A stretch of DNA of 64,000 nucleotides from Prochilodus magdalenae. Its lineage: Eukaryota; Chordata; Actinopteri; Characiformes; Prochilodontidae. Shown here piece after piece: positions 11,763-23,289 of the stretch (positions are counted from its first letter, which is position 1; every line of letters starts with the position of its first letter). The stretch lies in contig JAMWET010003618.1 in assembly GCA_024036415.1 (NCBI GenBank), positions 781,747 through 845,746 on the forward strand, read 5' to 3'. The position numbers and the translations under genes were made by a program. The notes under the pieces are model-generated. The model saw only the letters and a list, made by a program, of their open reading frames with translations. It was not told the DNA's origin and made no database searches.

Positions 11763-13703
11763 ATGGATCCCAAACCAAAAAGTGGTGCCTCAAAAAGAAA
11801 AGCAAAAAAGATTAAGAAAGCAAACCAGGCAGATTTCCTGAAAAGCGTTCCTTTAATCTCAAACTGCTTTGAGAAACCGCTGGATATGAGTGAGACAAGT
11901 ATTGCTAATGTTAGCAGTGATCAGAGTTCTAGCAATGAAGATGTGATCACCACTAGCTTAGTGTCACCTGTCAGTGACTATGTATCTTTGCAGACCCAGT
12001 CAGGTGCAGAGCAGGAATGCCAGCCCTGCCAGGCTACCACAGACCAGCAGCAGAAAGACCATGAAAGTTGCAGGTGTGTCAGACCAACAATCAGACCAGC
12101 CAGCTGCATCGAGTGTCATTTTTCAAATGAGGTCCTTCTAGTATGAAATGGTCAACGACGCTGCTTTATGGCCCAGTACCATTACAGAGCAAGTCAAGTC
12201 AATTCCTGTTAGCAGAGGAGAAGCTGAATTCCAAAACAGAAGTGCTAAGCACCCAGCCTCAGTCAGGGATAGAGGCATTGGGGGTACCAGTAGGAGCTTT
12301 ACAAATGCTCTACTCAGTTGTTCTCCACCCAACGGGCAAACTGTGACAGTGGCTACTTTACTCTGTGTGTACTGTTTTGCTTGCAAACTGTTTTCCAGTA
12401 AGCGCAATACTTTTGTTCATGGATTTTCTGACTGGAAACATTCAGAGCGGATTGGTGAGCATGAGGGGAGTGTGAAGCATAGGGCTTGCATGCTAGCATT
12501 ATATAATCGCTCCAGAGGCACAGCAACAATTGATTCCGATATTGTCAAACAAATTGATGCAGAAAGACAATACTGGCAGGAAGTTTTGAAAAGAGTGGAT
12601 GCAGTCATCCAGTTTTTGGAGGGAGAGGGGACTTGCTTTTAGCTTTTAGGATCAGCCCACAATGGTAATTTTTGGGGCATCATAGAACTCTACCTACAAA
12701 GGTTTGGAGGTAAGGGAAAAGGTTCTGTGTCCTACTTATCATCGACAGCATGTGAAGAATTTATCCGTTTGATGGGACAGAGAACAAAGCAGGCAATTGT
12801 TAATGAGATAAAAGAATCTAAATACTTCCCTGTTATAGTTGAATCCACTCCAGGCCTTGCTGATGTGGACTAACTTACTTTTATTTTCAGGTTTGTTTTT
12901 TTTGTAGTTGAGCGTTTTCTAGCTTTTGAGCCTATTGAAAACCATAGCGGGGACAATTTGTCAGAGTGTGTCATTGCTATGGTGGAGAATCTGGGCCTAG
13001 ATTTATCCAACTGTAAGGGCCAGTCATTTGATAATGCAAGTAACATGTCGGGAAAGTACAATGGAGTCCAAGCTCATCTTAAACAAAGAAACCCTTTGAT
13101 TTGTTATGTCCCCTGTGCAGCACATTCACTGAATTGAGTTGGTGTCAATGCTGTTGACAGTAGCCCAGAAGCTGGACGTTTATTTGACTTTGTACAGGCA
13201 ATGTACACATTTTGTGCATCATGTGAAAAGGTTTTCCGTGATACTGATATCAAACTCACACTGAAATCACTGTCAGGTGCTCGATGGAGCGCACGAGCTG
13301 AGCCAACTAAGGCTCTTTGGAAACATTGCGCACAAAATGATATGTCTAAAGATATGGAGGAGAAATGTGTAACTTGAAGTGAAGCCTCTGCACTCTGTGA
13401 CAAATTGGACACGTTGGAGATGGCCTTCATGGCATACTTCTGGGACACAATACTACAGAGGTTCCAAGCCACAAGACTGCAGCTGCAGAAGCATGATATT
13501 GACATATGTACAGCTACACAACTTCTCTTGTCTTTACGAGACTTGGCAGCACAGAGAGATAGCTTTGAGGTGTTTGAAGGGGCAGCTTTAAATGTCACCA
13601 CTGCTGTCTCCCAAGAGTACAGGCATGACCTCCAGCATACAAAGAAGCGCAAAATTATGTCTGATCATAGTGCAGAGTCAGGTGTAGCATTGAACTGTAA
13701 GCG
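11763..13703 (+). pseudogene. hAT transposase, N-terminal and central part
   Basis: MDPKPKSGASKRKAKKIKKA starts a basic N-terminus (to ~12140). After a frame change comes the TTF-type zinc finger region (DAALWPSTITEQ, LCVYCFACKLFSS, GFSDWKHSERIGEHEGSVKH), then GKGSVSYLSSTACEEFIRLM, GQSFDNASNMSGKYNGVQAH and PCAAHSLN of the RNase H-like core. Stops interrupt it at 12640, ~12870, ~13137 and ~13376. It belongs to the zinc-finger MYM-type 1-like hAT group. It would bind the element ends and cut DNA; this copy cannot. The frame is cut by the L2 at 13703. Confidence 0.82.
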
Positions 13704-14063
13704 GTGAGCCTCCGTCCATATTACATGCTGCGGGAGCTCTCACACGCCATTGTTGTCTGTGTTTACATTCCGCCTCGGGCGGAAGTGCAGGCGGCGTGTG
13801 ACGTCATTCACTCCACCGTCGCAGCGCTACAGACACAACACCCTGACGCATTCTATGTGATTTCTGGTGACTTTAATCACGTTACATTGGACTCTACCCT
13901 GCCTGCCTTTTTCCAGTTTGTGGACTGTCCCACCAGGAAAAACAGGACCATCGACCTGCTGTATGCTAACATGAGGGATGCATACAGGGCTACCCCACTA
14001 CCACCGCTGGGGACATCAGACCACAACCTGGTTTTCCTACAGCTTCAGTACAAACCACTGTAG
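13704..14063 (+). pseudogene. L2 LINE endonuclease (APE-type), C-terminal part
   Basis: VVCVYIPPRAEVQAACDVI, YVISGDFNHVTLDSTLPAFF, NRTIDLLYANMRDAYRATPL and GTSDHNLVFL are the GDFN and SDH blocks of LINE apurinic-type endonucleases. The catalytic N-terminal motifs are lost by 5' truncation. A frame change separates it from the RT. Confidence 0.88.
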
Positions 14064-14101
14064 AAGCCCTCAAGGACTGCTATGATACCACTGATTGGAG
14101 C

Positions 14102-15418
14102 GTGCTGCTGCACCCACACGGAGAGGACATTGAGGGGGTGACGCACTGTGTTACGGACTACCTGAATTTTTGTATGGATGTTGCTGTTCCCACAAAAACT
14201 GTACGCTGCTTCCTAAACAACAAGCCCTGGATTACCAGTGACGTCAAGGACATCCTCAACCAAAAGAAGAGGGCTTTCAAAGATGGAAACTGGACAAAGC
14301 TGAAGCGTGTACAGGGGGAACTCAAGGTTCGACTTAAAGAGGCCAAGGAGTCCTACAGGAAAAAGGTGGAAAGGAAGCTGCAAGACAACAACATGAAGGA
14401 GGTCTGGGGAGCAATGAAAACCATCACAGGCTGCAAGAACAGCAGCGGCAGCTCAGTAGATGGGGGTGTGGACAGAGCAAACCAGTTTAACAACTTCTAC
14501 AACAGGTTTGACTGTCCTGCTCCTGCTGCCCCTTCCTCCGACCCGCCTGCAGTATTCACCACCCTGTCTTCACCACCATCACCCTCACCTCCACCATCTC
14601 CGTCACCTTCACCACCATCACCCTCACCTCCACCATCTCAGTCATCACCACCACCAACACCATCATCAGCAGGAAGACAAAGCAACTCCCACAGTTCCCA
14701 CTGTCCCCCAACCTTCACGGCAGACCAAGTCAGGAGACAGCTGAGGAGACTACACCCCAGGAAGGCGGCCGGCCCAGACAAAGTGTGCCCCAGAATGCTT
14801 AAGGCATGTGCTGCCCAACTGGGGGAGCCCCTCCAACATGTCTTTAACCTGAGTCTACGTCTCGGGAGGGTTCCTGCCACGTGGAAGACAACCTGCCTCA
14901 TTCCAGTCCCCAAGAAGGCACACCCGAAGGAGCTGAATGACTACAGGCCAGTTGCTTTGACATCTCACGTGATGAAGACCATGAAGCGACTGCTGCTGAA
15001 CCACCTCAGACCTCAGGTCCACCATGCTGAGGACCCACTGCAGTTTGCGTACCGGGAGAAGGTGGGAGTGGAAGATGCCATCCTCTATCTTCTACACAGA
15101 GCTCACTCTCATCTGGACAAGGGGGGTGGTGCTGTGAGGGTCATGTTTTTCGACTTCTCCAGTGCCTTCAACACCATTCAGCCCCTACTACTGAGAGACA
15201 AGCTGATGAAGATGGAGGTGGACATGCACCTGGTCACCTGGATCACTGACTACCTCACCAGGAGACCACAACATGTCAGGATCAGGGACTGCTCCTCTGA
15301 TATGGTGATCAGCAGCACAGGAGCACCACAGGGGACTGCTCTCTCTCCAGTCCTGTTCACCCTGTACACATCGGACTTCAAGTACAACTCGGAGTTATGC
15401 CACATGCAGAAGTTCTGA
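14102..15418 (+). pseudogene. L2 LINE reverse transcriptase, N-terminal and palm
   Basis: The linker EDIEGVTHCVTDYLNFCMDV and NNKPWITSDVKDILNQKKRA is followed by an unusual Ser/Pro run (14560-14690), then RT motifs RKAAGPDKVCPRML, LNDYRPVALTSHVMKTMKR, DPLQFAYREKVGVEDAILYL, VMFFDFSSAFNTIQPLLLRD and GAPQGTALSPVLFTLYT. It ends at HMQKF because a single missing base shifts frame exactly at the catalytic F-x-DD box. Confidence 0.92.
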
Positions 15419-16060
15419 TGACACTGCAATCATGAGGTGTGTGCGTATTGGTCAGGAGAGGGAGTACAGAAGCCTCTTTGAGGACTTTGTGGAGTGGTGC
15501 ACTACCAACCATCTGAAGCTGAACATCACCAAAACCAAGGAGATGTGTATAGACTTCAGGAGGTCCAGGCCCTCTCAGCAGCTAATCTCCATCAAGGGGG
15601 TCGATGTGGAGGTGGTCAGGTCCTACAAATACCTTGGTGCCTTGGTGTGCACCTGGACGAGAGGCTGGACTGGTCAGTAAACACTGACATAGTCTACAAG
15701 AAAGCACAGAGCAGACTGTACTTCCTCAGGAGGCTGGGGTCCTTCAGGATCTGCCAGAAATTCCTGCTGATGTTCTACCAGTCTGTGGTGGTCAGCGTCC
15801 TCTTTTATGCTGTGGTGTGTTGGGGAGGCAGTATCAGCAGGAGGGATGCTGGACGACTCGACAGGCTGGTGAGGAAAGCTGGTTCTGTACTGGGACTAGA
15901 GCTGGAGTCCTTAACACCATTGGCGGAGAGGAGAGCCCTCAACAAGCTGCTGAACATCATGGACAATGTTCACCATCCTCTGCAGAGCACGATCATCAGG
16001 CAGAGGAGCTCATTCAGTGGCAGACTGCTGTCCCAGTCCTGCTCCACAGACAGACTCTGA
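15419..16060 (+). pseudogene. L2 LINE reverse transcriptase, C-terminal part
   Basis: DDTAI of the catalytic box, then LFEDFVEWCTTNHLKLNITK and TKEMCIDFRRSRP, SYKYLGALVCT; a second frame change near 15650 leads to KAQSRLYFLRRLGSFRICQ and FLLMFYQSVVVSVLFYAVVC, ending SCSTDRL. These are the thumb and C-terminal blocks usual for this clade. Confidence 0.88.
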
Positions 16061-16496
16061 AAGTCTTTTGTCCCTCAGGCCATAAGACTATTCAACTCCT
16101 CTCAGTACAGCAAATGAAAAACTCTGGACACTCTTTCATTCCGGTCCCTCCAATGGACACACCCCCATCTCCGCACACACTCCCTCCTAAATGCCCTATT
16201 TATATTTATATTGTATTATTCTACTCCATTCTGTACTGTTTACACATTTTGCACTGATACATTATTTATATTACTGCGCACTTGCACTGTCTGTATGGCT
16301 GACAACAGCCATCTTCTTAATTTGCTCAGCACCACTAACCTCCCATTTACACTTTATACTTTACACAGACACTAAGGACCCCCATACTTTCTCCCATCTC
16401 TGTCCTACAACTCTTATCTTGCTTCTGTTGTTACTTCTGTATAGTTTGTATATCTGCTACCGGATGCCTTGAATTTCCCTCTGGGATCAATAAAGT

Positions 16497-16498
16497 AT

Positions 16499-16532
<34 letters not shown>
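16497..16532. repeat. (ATCT)n tail of the L2 LINE
   Basis: About nine tandem tetranucleotides directly after AATAAAGT; this is the LINE 3' end rather than an independent microsatellite. Confidence 0.9.
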
Positions 16533-16533
<1 letters not shown>

Positions 16534-16690
16534 ACGAAAAGAACAATTTTCGGATCGAAACTTTCAGTGTTGTCATTGACAAACTTGTGTCCTGCCTCAA
16601 CCACCGTTTGAAAGCATACACACACTTAACTGAGCTATTTGATGTTCTTTTCATGCCTGACAATATGTCCAACAGTGAGCTCACTTTAAA
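16533..16690 (+). pseudogene. hAT transposase, part downstream of the L2 insertion
   Basis: Reading resumes after the L2 as NEKNNFRIETFSVVIDKLVS and LNHRLKAYTHLTELFDVLF, in register with ALNCKR before it. The C-terminal hAT dimerisation domain is absent: the frame runs straight into the right terminus. Confidence 0.75.
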
Positions 16691-16744
16691 GGCACCTTAA
16701 GGACTCTTTGCCCAGGGGCCCAGACTATCCTTAATCAGTCCTTG

Positions 16745-16960
16745 AGTGCCACTGAACACCTTTGGGATTAACTGGAACATCAACTGTGAGCCAGACCTTG
16801 TCTAACATCAGTATCTGACCTCACTTTTGACTAAAAAGGACCTGAATTTTCACATACACACTCCAGAATCTTGTGGAATGTCTTTCCAGCAGTTGGATGT
16901 TCAGCAAGCACATATGAGTGTGATGATCAGCATTATATGTGATTATATGTGAGTGTGATA
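16745..16960 (+). mobile_element. Tc1-like transposon remnant, right part of a split copy
   Basis: GAACACCTTTGGGATTAACT and the following GAGCCAGACCTTGTCTAACA parallel, in reverse complement, 50940-51030 of the better-preserved Tc1-like element in auts2. It degenerates downstream and no terminal repeat is recognisable. Confidence 0.6.
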
Positions 16961-17512
16961 TAGCATTTATTTTTGCATTGCCCAACTCGGAACAGATCCA
17001 GGACAGCACTGGCTCTGATTTCTAGTTTTTCATGCGCCTTCTGTCACAAATAAGGACCAGAACCTCTTACCGTCACCCACCTCTGGATCGGCTCTGACTC
17101 AGTTGTGGTCTCCGCACTTTCATCTAGACCTTGTAATTACACTCCACACTTTTATCTACAACTTGTATTGACGCTCGCTGTCCATTTCATCAGCTCCACT
17201 GACCATATAGGAGCACTCTGCCATTCTACAGTTACAGACTACATTCCACCTGTTTACTGTTACCCTGTTCTTTGTTATGCAGCAAATCACAAGCCAATTT
17301 ATTTCATAAAATAGTACACAAATGTGCTGATTTAAACATATTACTGAAAGTATAATTTTAACTATTACGCCAGTTTTTCTATTTTTCCTGATATTCTGAG
17401 GTGTTACCATATAATGTGCACCAGTTCAAAGACATGATATTTAAATGTTATCAGCTTTTGTAAATGCACACTAATTCTGAAACTGAGGATGCAACATGTT
17501 TCAAAAAAGTTA
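16961..17512. other. unassigned DNA with a foldback-repeat fragment
   Basis: Positions 17165-17282 (CAGCTCCACTGACCATATAG then ACAGACTACATTCCACCTGT) match the left arm of the foldback element at 57100-57800. The rest shows nothing recognisable. Confidence 0.5.
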
Positions 17513-17879
17513 TGTAGCGCTCCTAAACAAGGTATTAGTGATTTTACTCACGTGACTGATATAACCAATAAGAGCGCCCTGGGTTCACTTGGTTTATGTT
17601 AAAGAGAAAATTATAATTTTACCAATAATTTGAATTTTACAGATTTTTAAAAGTACAATGGCGGTGCCTTCAATATCTACAAGGTCTGTATTTACACTAG
17701 TCCTCTTTCACTGAATGAAACACAATAAAAATACACACGTTTAGCTCCAAATGAAAATAATCTTTTATATAATAATTATATTAAACCAAACTTTTCAACG
17801 TATATGTATAGAAAATGTAAACTCTTCGATACAATTTACTCAAATGGTTGGGAATCCAAACTTCAACCTGCGTAGTGGG

Positions 17880-17916
<37 letters not shown>

Positions 17917-19181
17917 AAGCCGGCATTTAACTAGTTGAAGTACTCGTTGCAGGCCTGGACTCGTTGCTGGCATGCGTTGTGGCCCAGAAAATAAAACACA
18001 CTGGCCTCTTCATTCTTTCAAGTGTGGTGAACTAAAGATGATGCGATGGTGTTCAAGATGTCTCTGAAATACTGTCTTGGTAGAATAGATCATTTTATTA
18101 CAGACAGCATTCTACAAGCACCCGGGTTGCTTGGGAGAGCCTCACTAAATTCTGACTCTCTCCCAAACGCAGACACACCCTAGGTTTTTATAGACTGAAC
18201 ACATGGAATATGTAAATGTGGAATTTACCCCCTCTGTGTACTTCTCAGAACGAGAGAGAGAGATTTCCCCGAATCCCTCACTCCTAACCTCACATGTTTT
18301 TCCGTGGCCCCAGTCACGGGTCATTTCCTCCGGTCAAAACATTTCATCCTATGCATGCATTGGAAACTTTCCGATACATCATATTCATGCACTATGGAAA
18401 CTTTCAGATACATCACGAGCAAAACAAAATGTTTTTAAAATAAAATCCCACCTCAGTTTGCAACTGAACCTCACCAGGCTGAAAGCTCTGTCTCTCTCCC
18501 TCTCTCTGCAGCGGCAGCAGCGGCGCTGCTCGTGCGACAGGGGTTAGCTTGGGGTGGCTTGACTAATAGTCCAGGCTCCTACGGTGCTGGTGGAAGTTCG
18601 GCTGGCCGGACTGGCTAACCGCTAGCTTACCGGTTATTCTGAGTGTCTGGTGAACAGGCGAGGTCTTGAGCTCGGGTCGGACACGATAAAGCTTGGCTTT
18701 GCTAACCAAACATGTCCAGGGCTAGCTATCCCCACGAGGCTCAGTGCTATCCTTGGCTAGGTTAACGTGCACCTAAATGAGGCTTAAACGTATCTCTGTA
18801 CGCAGTAAACACAAGTGATAACAGAACATCACCGTCATGTAACTTATCTTACAGCCACAACTTTACAGTTTATCGTGATATTGAGCTAATAACACAACTG
18901 CAGAACTCTATATTTCTCCCTTCGCCACAGAGACCACTCTTTAGTACTTTCTTCTCAGACCTCTTTTTCCCCGCTTCCTCCTTCTCTGACCCGCCCCTTT
19001 TTTCCCAGCAGACCCCCAACGCAGAGAGCTATGGGACAAAATAAAATAAAATAAAAGCCAGAAAAATATACAGAGACTGAACAGAGCTAATTTAAGAACA
19101 ATTAGACGAACTATTTAAAGAACTAATTATTAACCTGGAAATTATTATTATTGCTTTTGCTAATTATGTAGCAGGGTTACA
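17513..19181 (-). mobile_element. solo LTR of the window's gypsy family
   Basis: 1669 bp with termini TGTAGC and GGTTACA (TGTAACC to GCTACA on its own strand), flanked by GTTA on both sides (17509-17512, 19182-19185). It is the most complete LTR copy here and is inverted relative to 1-461 and 4864-5734. It holds an (AC)n run at 17881-17911 and an extra ~400-nt segment (about 18005-18420) absent from the first LTR, which may be an insertion here or a deletion there. Confidence 0.85.
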
Positions 19182-21084
19182 GTTACAATTTAAGATATAA
19201 AACATTATGAAATGTCCAATAACATCTTGAAAAAAATCATGCTTGGATATTAAGGAGACCTCCAGAAAAATACATAAAAGTATTAAAGAGTCCAGTATGT
19301 CCAGAAATGCGGCAAGGCAGCATGTTAGTAAAAAAATTTCAGGTTTTATAGATGTATATTTGATTGGATGCATATTTACATAAAAAAAATGATTTTGCCT
19401 TTGGATTCCACAGATTTAAATTTTGTACTTAACAATTTAAATTGTACTTAAACAATTCACATATAATGAAGGGCCATGCGCTTAGACTTTTAAAGGGGAC
19501 ATTTATTTAAATATGATTGTATTTAAACCATTTTAAAGTACAGCAATTTGTTTTTTCTCGCCATCAGATCAAAGACATGTTCAGTTGTAGATTTAGCCGG
19601 CAGGGCTAAGGGTGAAGGAAGCACTTTCAATGTGAAACCGGTTCCTGGGGGCGGCCATTTTTAAGGTGCATTTCCATCCCGTGGTAGAACGTTTAAGGGG
19701 AGATGGAGACTTTTAATATGAAAATCACTCCTGATGGTCGCCATTTTGAATGGATATATTAGTCCCGCGAAAGGTAGTTAAGGCATTGTTTGGTCTCCTC
19801 GTTGCCCTGTTAAAAGGCTATGAATTAAGTAATTTCTCTGCTCTTGCGCATTTTAAGGTTAGTTAGCAAAAGCAGAAAGTGGAGGGCGGGTGGCGGAAGC
19901 TGCTGTTGTAGCGCTTGAATAAAGATCATTCCCTGAGTGTGTGGAGTGGCCCACGCTTGGTTTGGACGTGCGGGATAGCATGGATGGACCAGTTACCGGA
20001 GGACAGTAGAGCGTGTTGGCAGATTCAGCGCTGGAGGTTTAGCACCTGTAGCCACTAACAAGCAGTTTGAGCCAGATTCAGGTGGCTTAACAGAACCTGG
20101 AGAACCTGGTGAACTGGGCCTAACACCGCTGTTATACAGACTGTTTTTATATATAGCCACTGTTTTATTTTTGTTGTATTCTTTTGATTGTTTTGGATCG
20201 TTTTGTTTGGACCGTGTTGTCTGTGTTTTCTTTTACTTATTATCTGAGCGTATGATAATACGTGTATATTGAAGCTAAAATATACCAAGTTTCCTTCTTG
20301 CTAAATAGTGTGGCCTTACCTAATACGCCAAGTGATTGTCGTTCACCTCAGTGTACTGTTTGTATTTAACCCTAAGCTGGAGAGTTACTTGTGCTGTGTA
20401 TTTGGTTTTGAAGTGTACGGTTATTTTCCGTTGAAACTGAACTTTCTTTGTGTGTTGATTTCAGTTGTTTGCCCAAAAGTGATAGTGGACTGGGTTTCCA
20501 CTTGGTGAGGGTCACATATACACAGCAAGTGACTGGCATGGTCAGTCAGGAATTTTCTACTTTTAGCTTCAAAAAACTCTTTGTTGCATTGGTAGTACAA
20601 ACAGTAACTGGGCCAATGTGTATTTATGGTTAGTGTACGAGTGTACACATGTATTAGTCTTTCTTAGCAAGCTGTTTTAATTAAACTAATCATCATTATC
20701 TAGTTCTGCATCAATTCCATTCACAACAGGCTCTGGGGAGAGGGGAAAAGAGAAATATTCGCAGGTTGAGGTTGTTTCTGAATCCCTGGCTCTTTTCCTG
20801 CTCAGTGCTGCAGTCTCCGAAAATGGCTATTGTGTAAATGAAAACAAAGAACATCTTCAGAAGCCAAATACAATTTAAATCATTACATCTTAACATAATA
20901 TATTGAGTATTTATAAGCAAAACAAAGTTAAATGAAAAGCATTTAGAATGCTCCCACAGGCTTTATAACTGCCTAAAAGCTCTAACATGTAATGAAAACC
21001 TGTTTCTGACTGAATAATGTTTTCTGACATGGATACTGGCAAAATGTGGACAAAATAGTTTTTTCACCCCACTTGAAGCTTAGA
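19182..21084. other. unassigned DNA
   Basis: No convincing coding region. Around 19620-20100 base composition rises in G+C (GGCGGCCATTTTTAAGG, AATAAAGATCATTCCC), resembling an LTR or promoter, but no partner copy exists in the window and I assign nothing. Confidence 0.3.
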
Positions 21085-21960
21085 TCCAAATTTACATTTA
21101 CCAAACGGATTTGGCCGTAACTCCCTGACCTTTAAGCCTAGAGTCACCAAACTCTGGCCAGGTCATCAGAGTGTGGTGATTTTAAGGTCTAACCACTCTG
21201 GTAACTGTAGGAGCTTCTATGCCCTCGCCAGGCATTGTATGTTTTTTTCCCCACTTAAAGTCCATATTTACAATTACCAAAAGGACCTTCCCTGCCCTTG
21301 CTAGGGCTTAGGTCACGTGATTAGAGTGTGAAGTGCACCAAATCTGATAACTGTAAATCATTCCTTTCCCATTTACCAAATGGAGTTGGACCTAACTCCC
21401 ATCACCTTTCACCCTAAAGTCACCAAACTTGGATCAACTCATCAGGAAGCAGTGATGTCAATGTATCCCAAGTTAGATAACTCTCTACAATCGTACAATA
21501 GGTTTTTCGCACTTAAGGCTTAAGTCCAAATTCACACTTACCAAATGGATTTGGCTGTAACTCCCTGACCTTTGAGTCAGCAAACTCGGCCACATTATCA
21601 GAGTGTGGTGATGCCAAAGTGTGACAAATCTGATACCTCCACAACTTTCCCTTTTCAGGTCTCCTCCATACACCATTTATCAAACCGAAATCCATGACCT
21701 TTCTCCCTAGATTCACCAAACTTGTATCCGGTCGTCAGGGTCAGGGGCGTAGCAGCAAATTCTGGGCCCTGTACACTCTCAATGTCAGTGGGCAGCTATC
21801 CATGCCAGTACACGAGGAACGTGAGCAAAAAAAATGGGCCCCTCTCCCTACTCGGGCCCTGGGTAGTCAGGTCCACTTTCCCCCCCACTACCATGCCCAT
21901 GGTCAGGGTGTAGTGTTGTCAATGTGTGCCACATTTGTGACCTTATATGGGCTATTGTTT
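21085..21960. repeat. degenerate tandem repeat, about five units of 115-170 bp
   Basis: Recurring blocks TTACCAAAtGGAtTTGG, GTAACTCCCTGACCTTT, GTCACCAAACTTGG and ATCAGAGTGTGGTGATG appear at roughly 21095, 21262, 21371, 21538 and 21676 in one direction. Units differ by many substitutions and indels. A GGGCCCTG-rich stretch with CAGGGGCGTAGCAGCAAATT follows (21745-21870). Confidence 0.6.
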
Positions 21961-22519
21961 TCTACTAAAGTGCCAGTATTTTAGCTAAATTTTTTTAGGT
22001 GGAATATTACAGCTACACCATTGGAAAACTGGTTAGCATTATGCTATAATGGTATTACCATTTTAATAACTTTCTGTCTGGCTCAAAAATGGCACCAAAT
22101 CATCTGCATGGGTCCGTGTAACTGAATGTCTCTTGTTGGTATAAACTTAAACACATGAGTTAAATGAACATACAGTGCTAAACTGTCTGTATGCAGTTAA
22201 CCATAAACATAAAACGCCTGTGGATATTAATGCATTTTAGTGAAAGTTTCACCCACACAGACATTTTAAACCTTACTCTGCCTGTTTAACATGCTATATA
22301 GCTAAATACATATCATTAGCTAAGGTTACAATACCCTCTGTTGACGGGCTGCTCCTGCTTCGCGTAGAGAAATGAGATCATAGAATAAGGTGCAGACAGA
22401 TTTAACATGCTGTGATCTGTGAGTGATAACATACATACACACAGCAGTTAGTGAGGTAGAATAAACAGTGTAAACACAGTGTTAGAAGCAAAGTTCCAGA
22501 TAGGGTAAAGCATCAAAAG

Positions 22520-22521
<2 letters not shown>
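21961..22521. other. unassigned AT-rich DNA
   Basis: No coding region, repeat partner or RNA gene seen. Confidence 0.4.

Positions 22522-22556
<35 letters not shown>
22522..22556. repeat. (GT)n microsatellite
   Basis: About 17 uninterrupted GT units. Confidence 0.97.
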
Positions 22557-22557
<1 letters not shown>

Positions 22558-22561
22558 ATTT

Positions 22562-23275
22562 CAGATCAATCAATTCAATCAATATTTATTTGTATTTATT
22601 TGCTTTTTACAACCAACATTGTCTCAAAGCAGCTTCACAGAAAATCAGTTTGTTATAAAAAGAAAAACACGGAGTTATTGTACAGGCATGGACGACCGGG
22701 TCCAAGCCCCGCCTTGAGCAAGCCAGAGGCAACAGTGGCGAGGAAAAACTCCCTTGAGTAAGGAAGAAACCTCGGGAGGAACCAGGCTCAAGGGGGGAAC
22801 CCAACCTCCTCAGGTCGGACCTGGATGAGAAGAGAAAGACAGAGCTAACAGGAAAAGGAGTTTAGAACATCTATTCGATCTAGTCTGATTAGTCCAGGAC
22901 AGAGTAACTGTAAGATGTAGCCGACCCATAGATAAAGTCCATGATCAGAGCCAGAAGCTGGCTGTAAGGGTTGTGGCCATGCCAGGTGATGAACAGCAGA
23001 AACAGGGCAGGAGACCTATGGTGGAGCTGATGCTCAGGGGCCTCTAGCTGCTCTGAGGGTTCTGATGTGATCACTCCGGAGAAATGTCATTCCAGTGCAA
23101 AGAAGAGGAAGGAAAGAGAGAGAGAGAGAGAGAGATGATTAGGAGGACTAAGAGCTAGACATTGTAACTGGTTGTATGAATTGAGTGCGTGTAGTCCTGA
23201 GAGTCTTGGAGAGAATTCCTCTGCGCTAGCAGCTCCTCAGTGCTATCCAGATCAGTCCTCAGATCAGTCCTTTTG
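22562..23275 (-). mobile_element. LINE 3' untranslated region (no ORF attached)
   Basis: On the minus strand it runs from GCACTGAGGAGCTGCTAGCG, through GACTCTCAGGACTACACGCA and GGTTTCTTCCTTACTCAAGG, to AATAAATATTGATTGAATTG. The same order of blocks appears on the plus strand at 45750-46330, where it follows a LINE RT C-terminus; that identifies it. A (GA)n run lies at 23115-23135. Confidence 0.75.
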
Positions 23276-23289
23276 AGGCAGAGCCAGTG

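Larger units (their letters stand above)
13704..16532 (+). mobile_element. 5'-truncated L2-type LINE inserted in the hAT
   Basis: 2.8 kb running from within the endonuclease domain to a canonical end, AATTTCCCTCTGGGATCAAT then AAAGTATTT and (ATCT)n. 5' truncation and a simple-repeat tail are typical of target-primed reverse transcription. The two hAT halves rejoin across it. Confidence 0.9.
10232..16744 (+). mobile_element. hAT DNA transposon (TTF-finger type), interrupted by an L2 LINE
   Basis: Ends CATGGCTGGATTA (left) and, on the other strand, CAAGGACTGATTA (right) both fit the CAGGGCCGGATTA-type hAT terminus, followed by the usual GGGCC-rich subterminal DNA. Flanking octamers AGCACCAC (10224-10231) and AGTGCCAC (16745-16752) agree at 6 of 8 positions and fit an 8-bp hAT target duplication. 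Inside are a broken transposase, a LINE tail (10833-10925) and an L2 (13704-16532). Without the L2 it would be about 3.7 kb. Confidence 0.8.

Noticed and set aside
14460..14744. His/Leu-rich frame overlapping the L2 RT
   Set aside because: Shadow frame of the Ser/Pro minisatellite inside the real LINE ORF.
20308..20508. Short open frame in the GC-richer stretch 19620-20600
   Set aside because: Resembles a first exon or LTR in composition but has no identifiable product or partner repeat.
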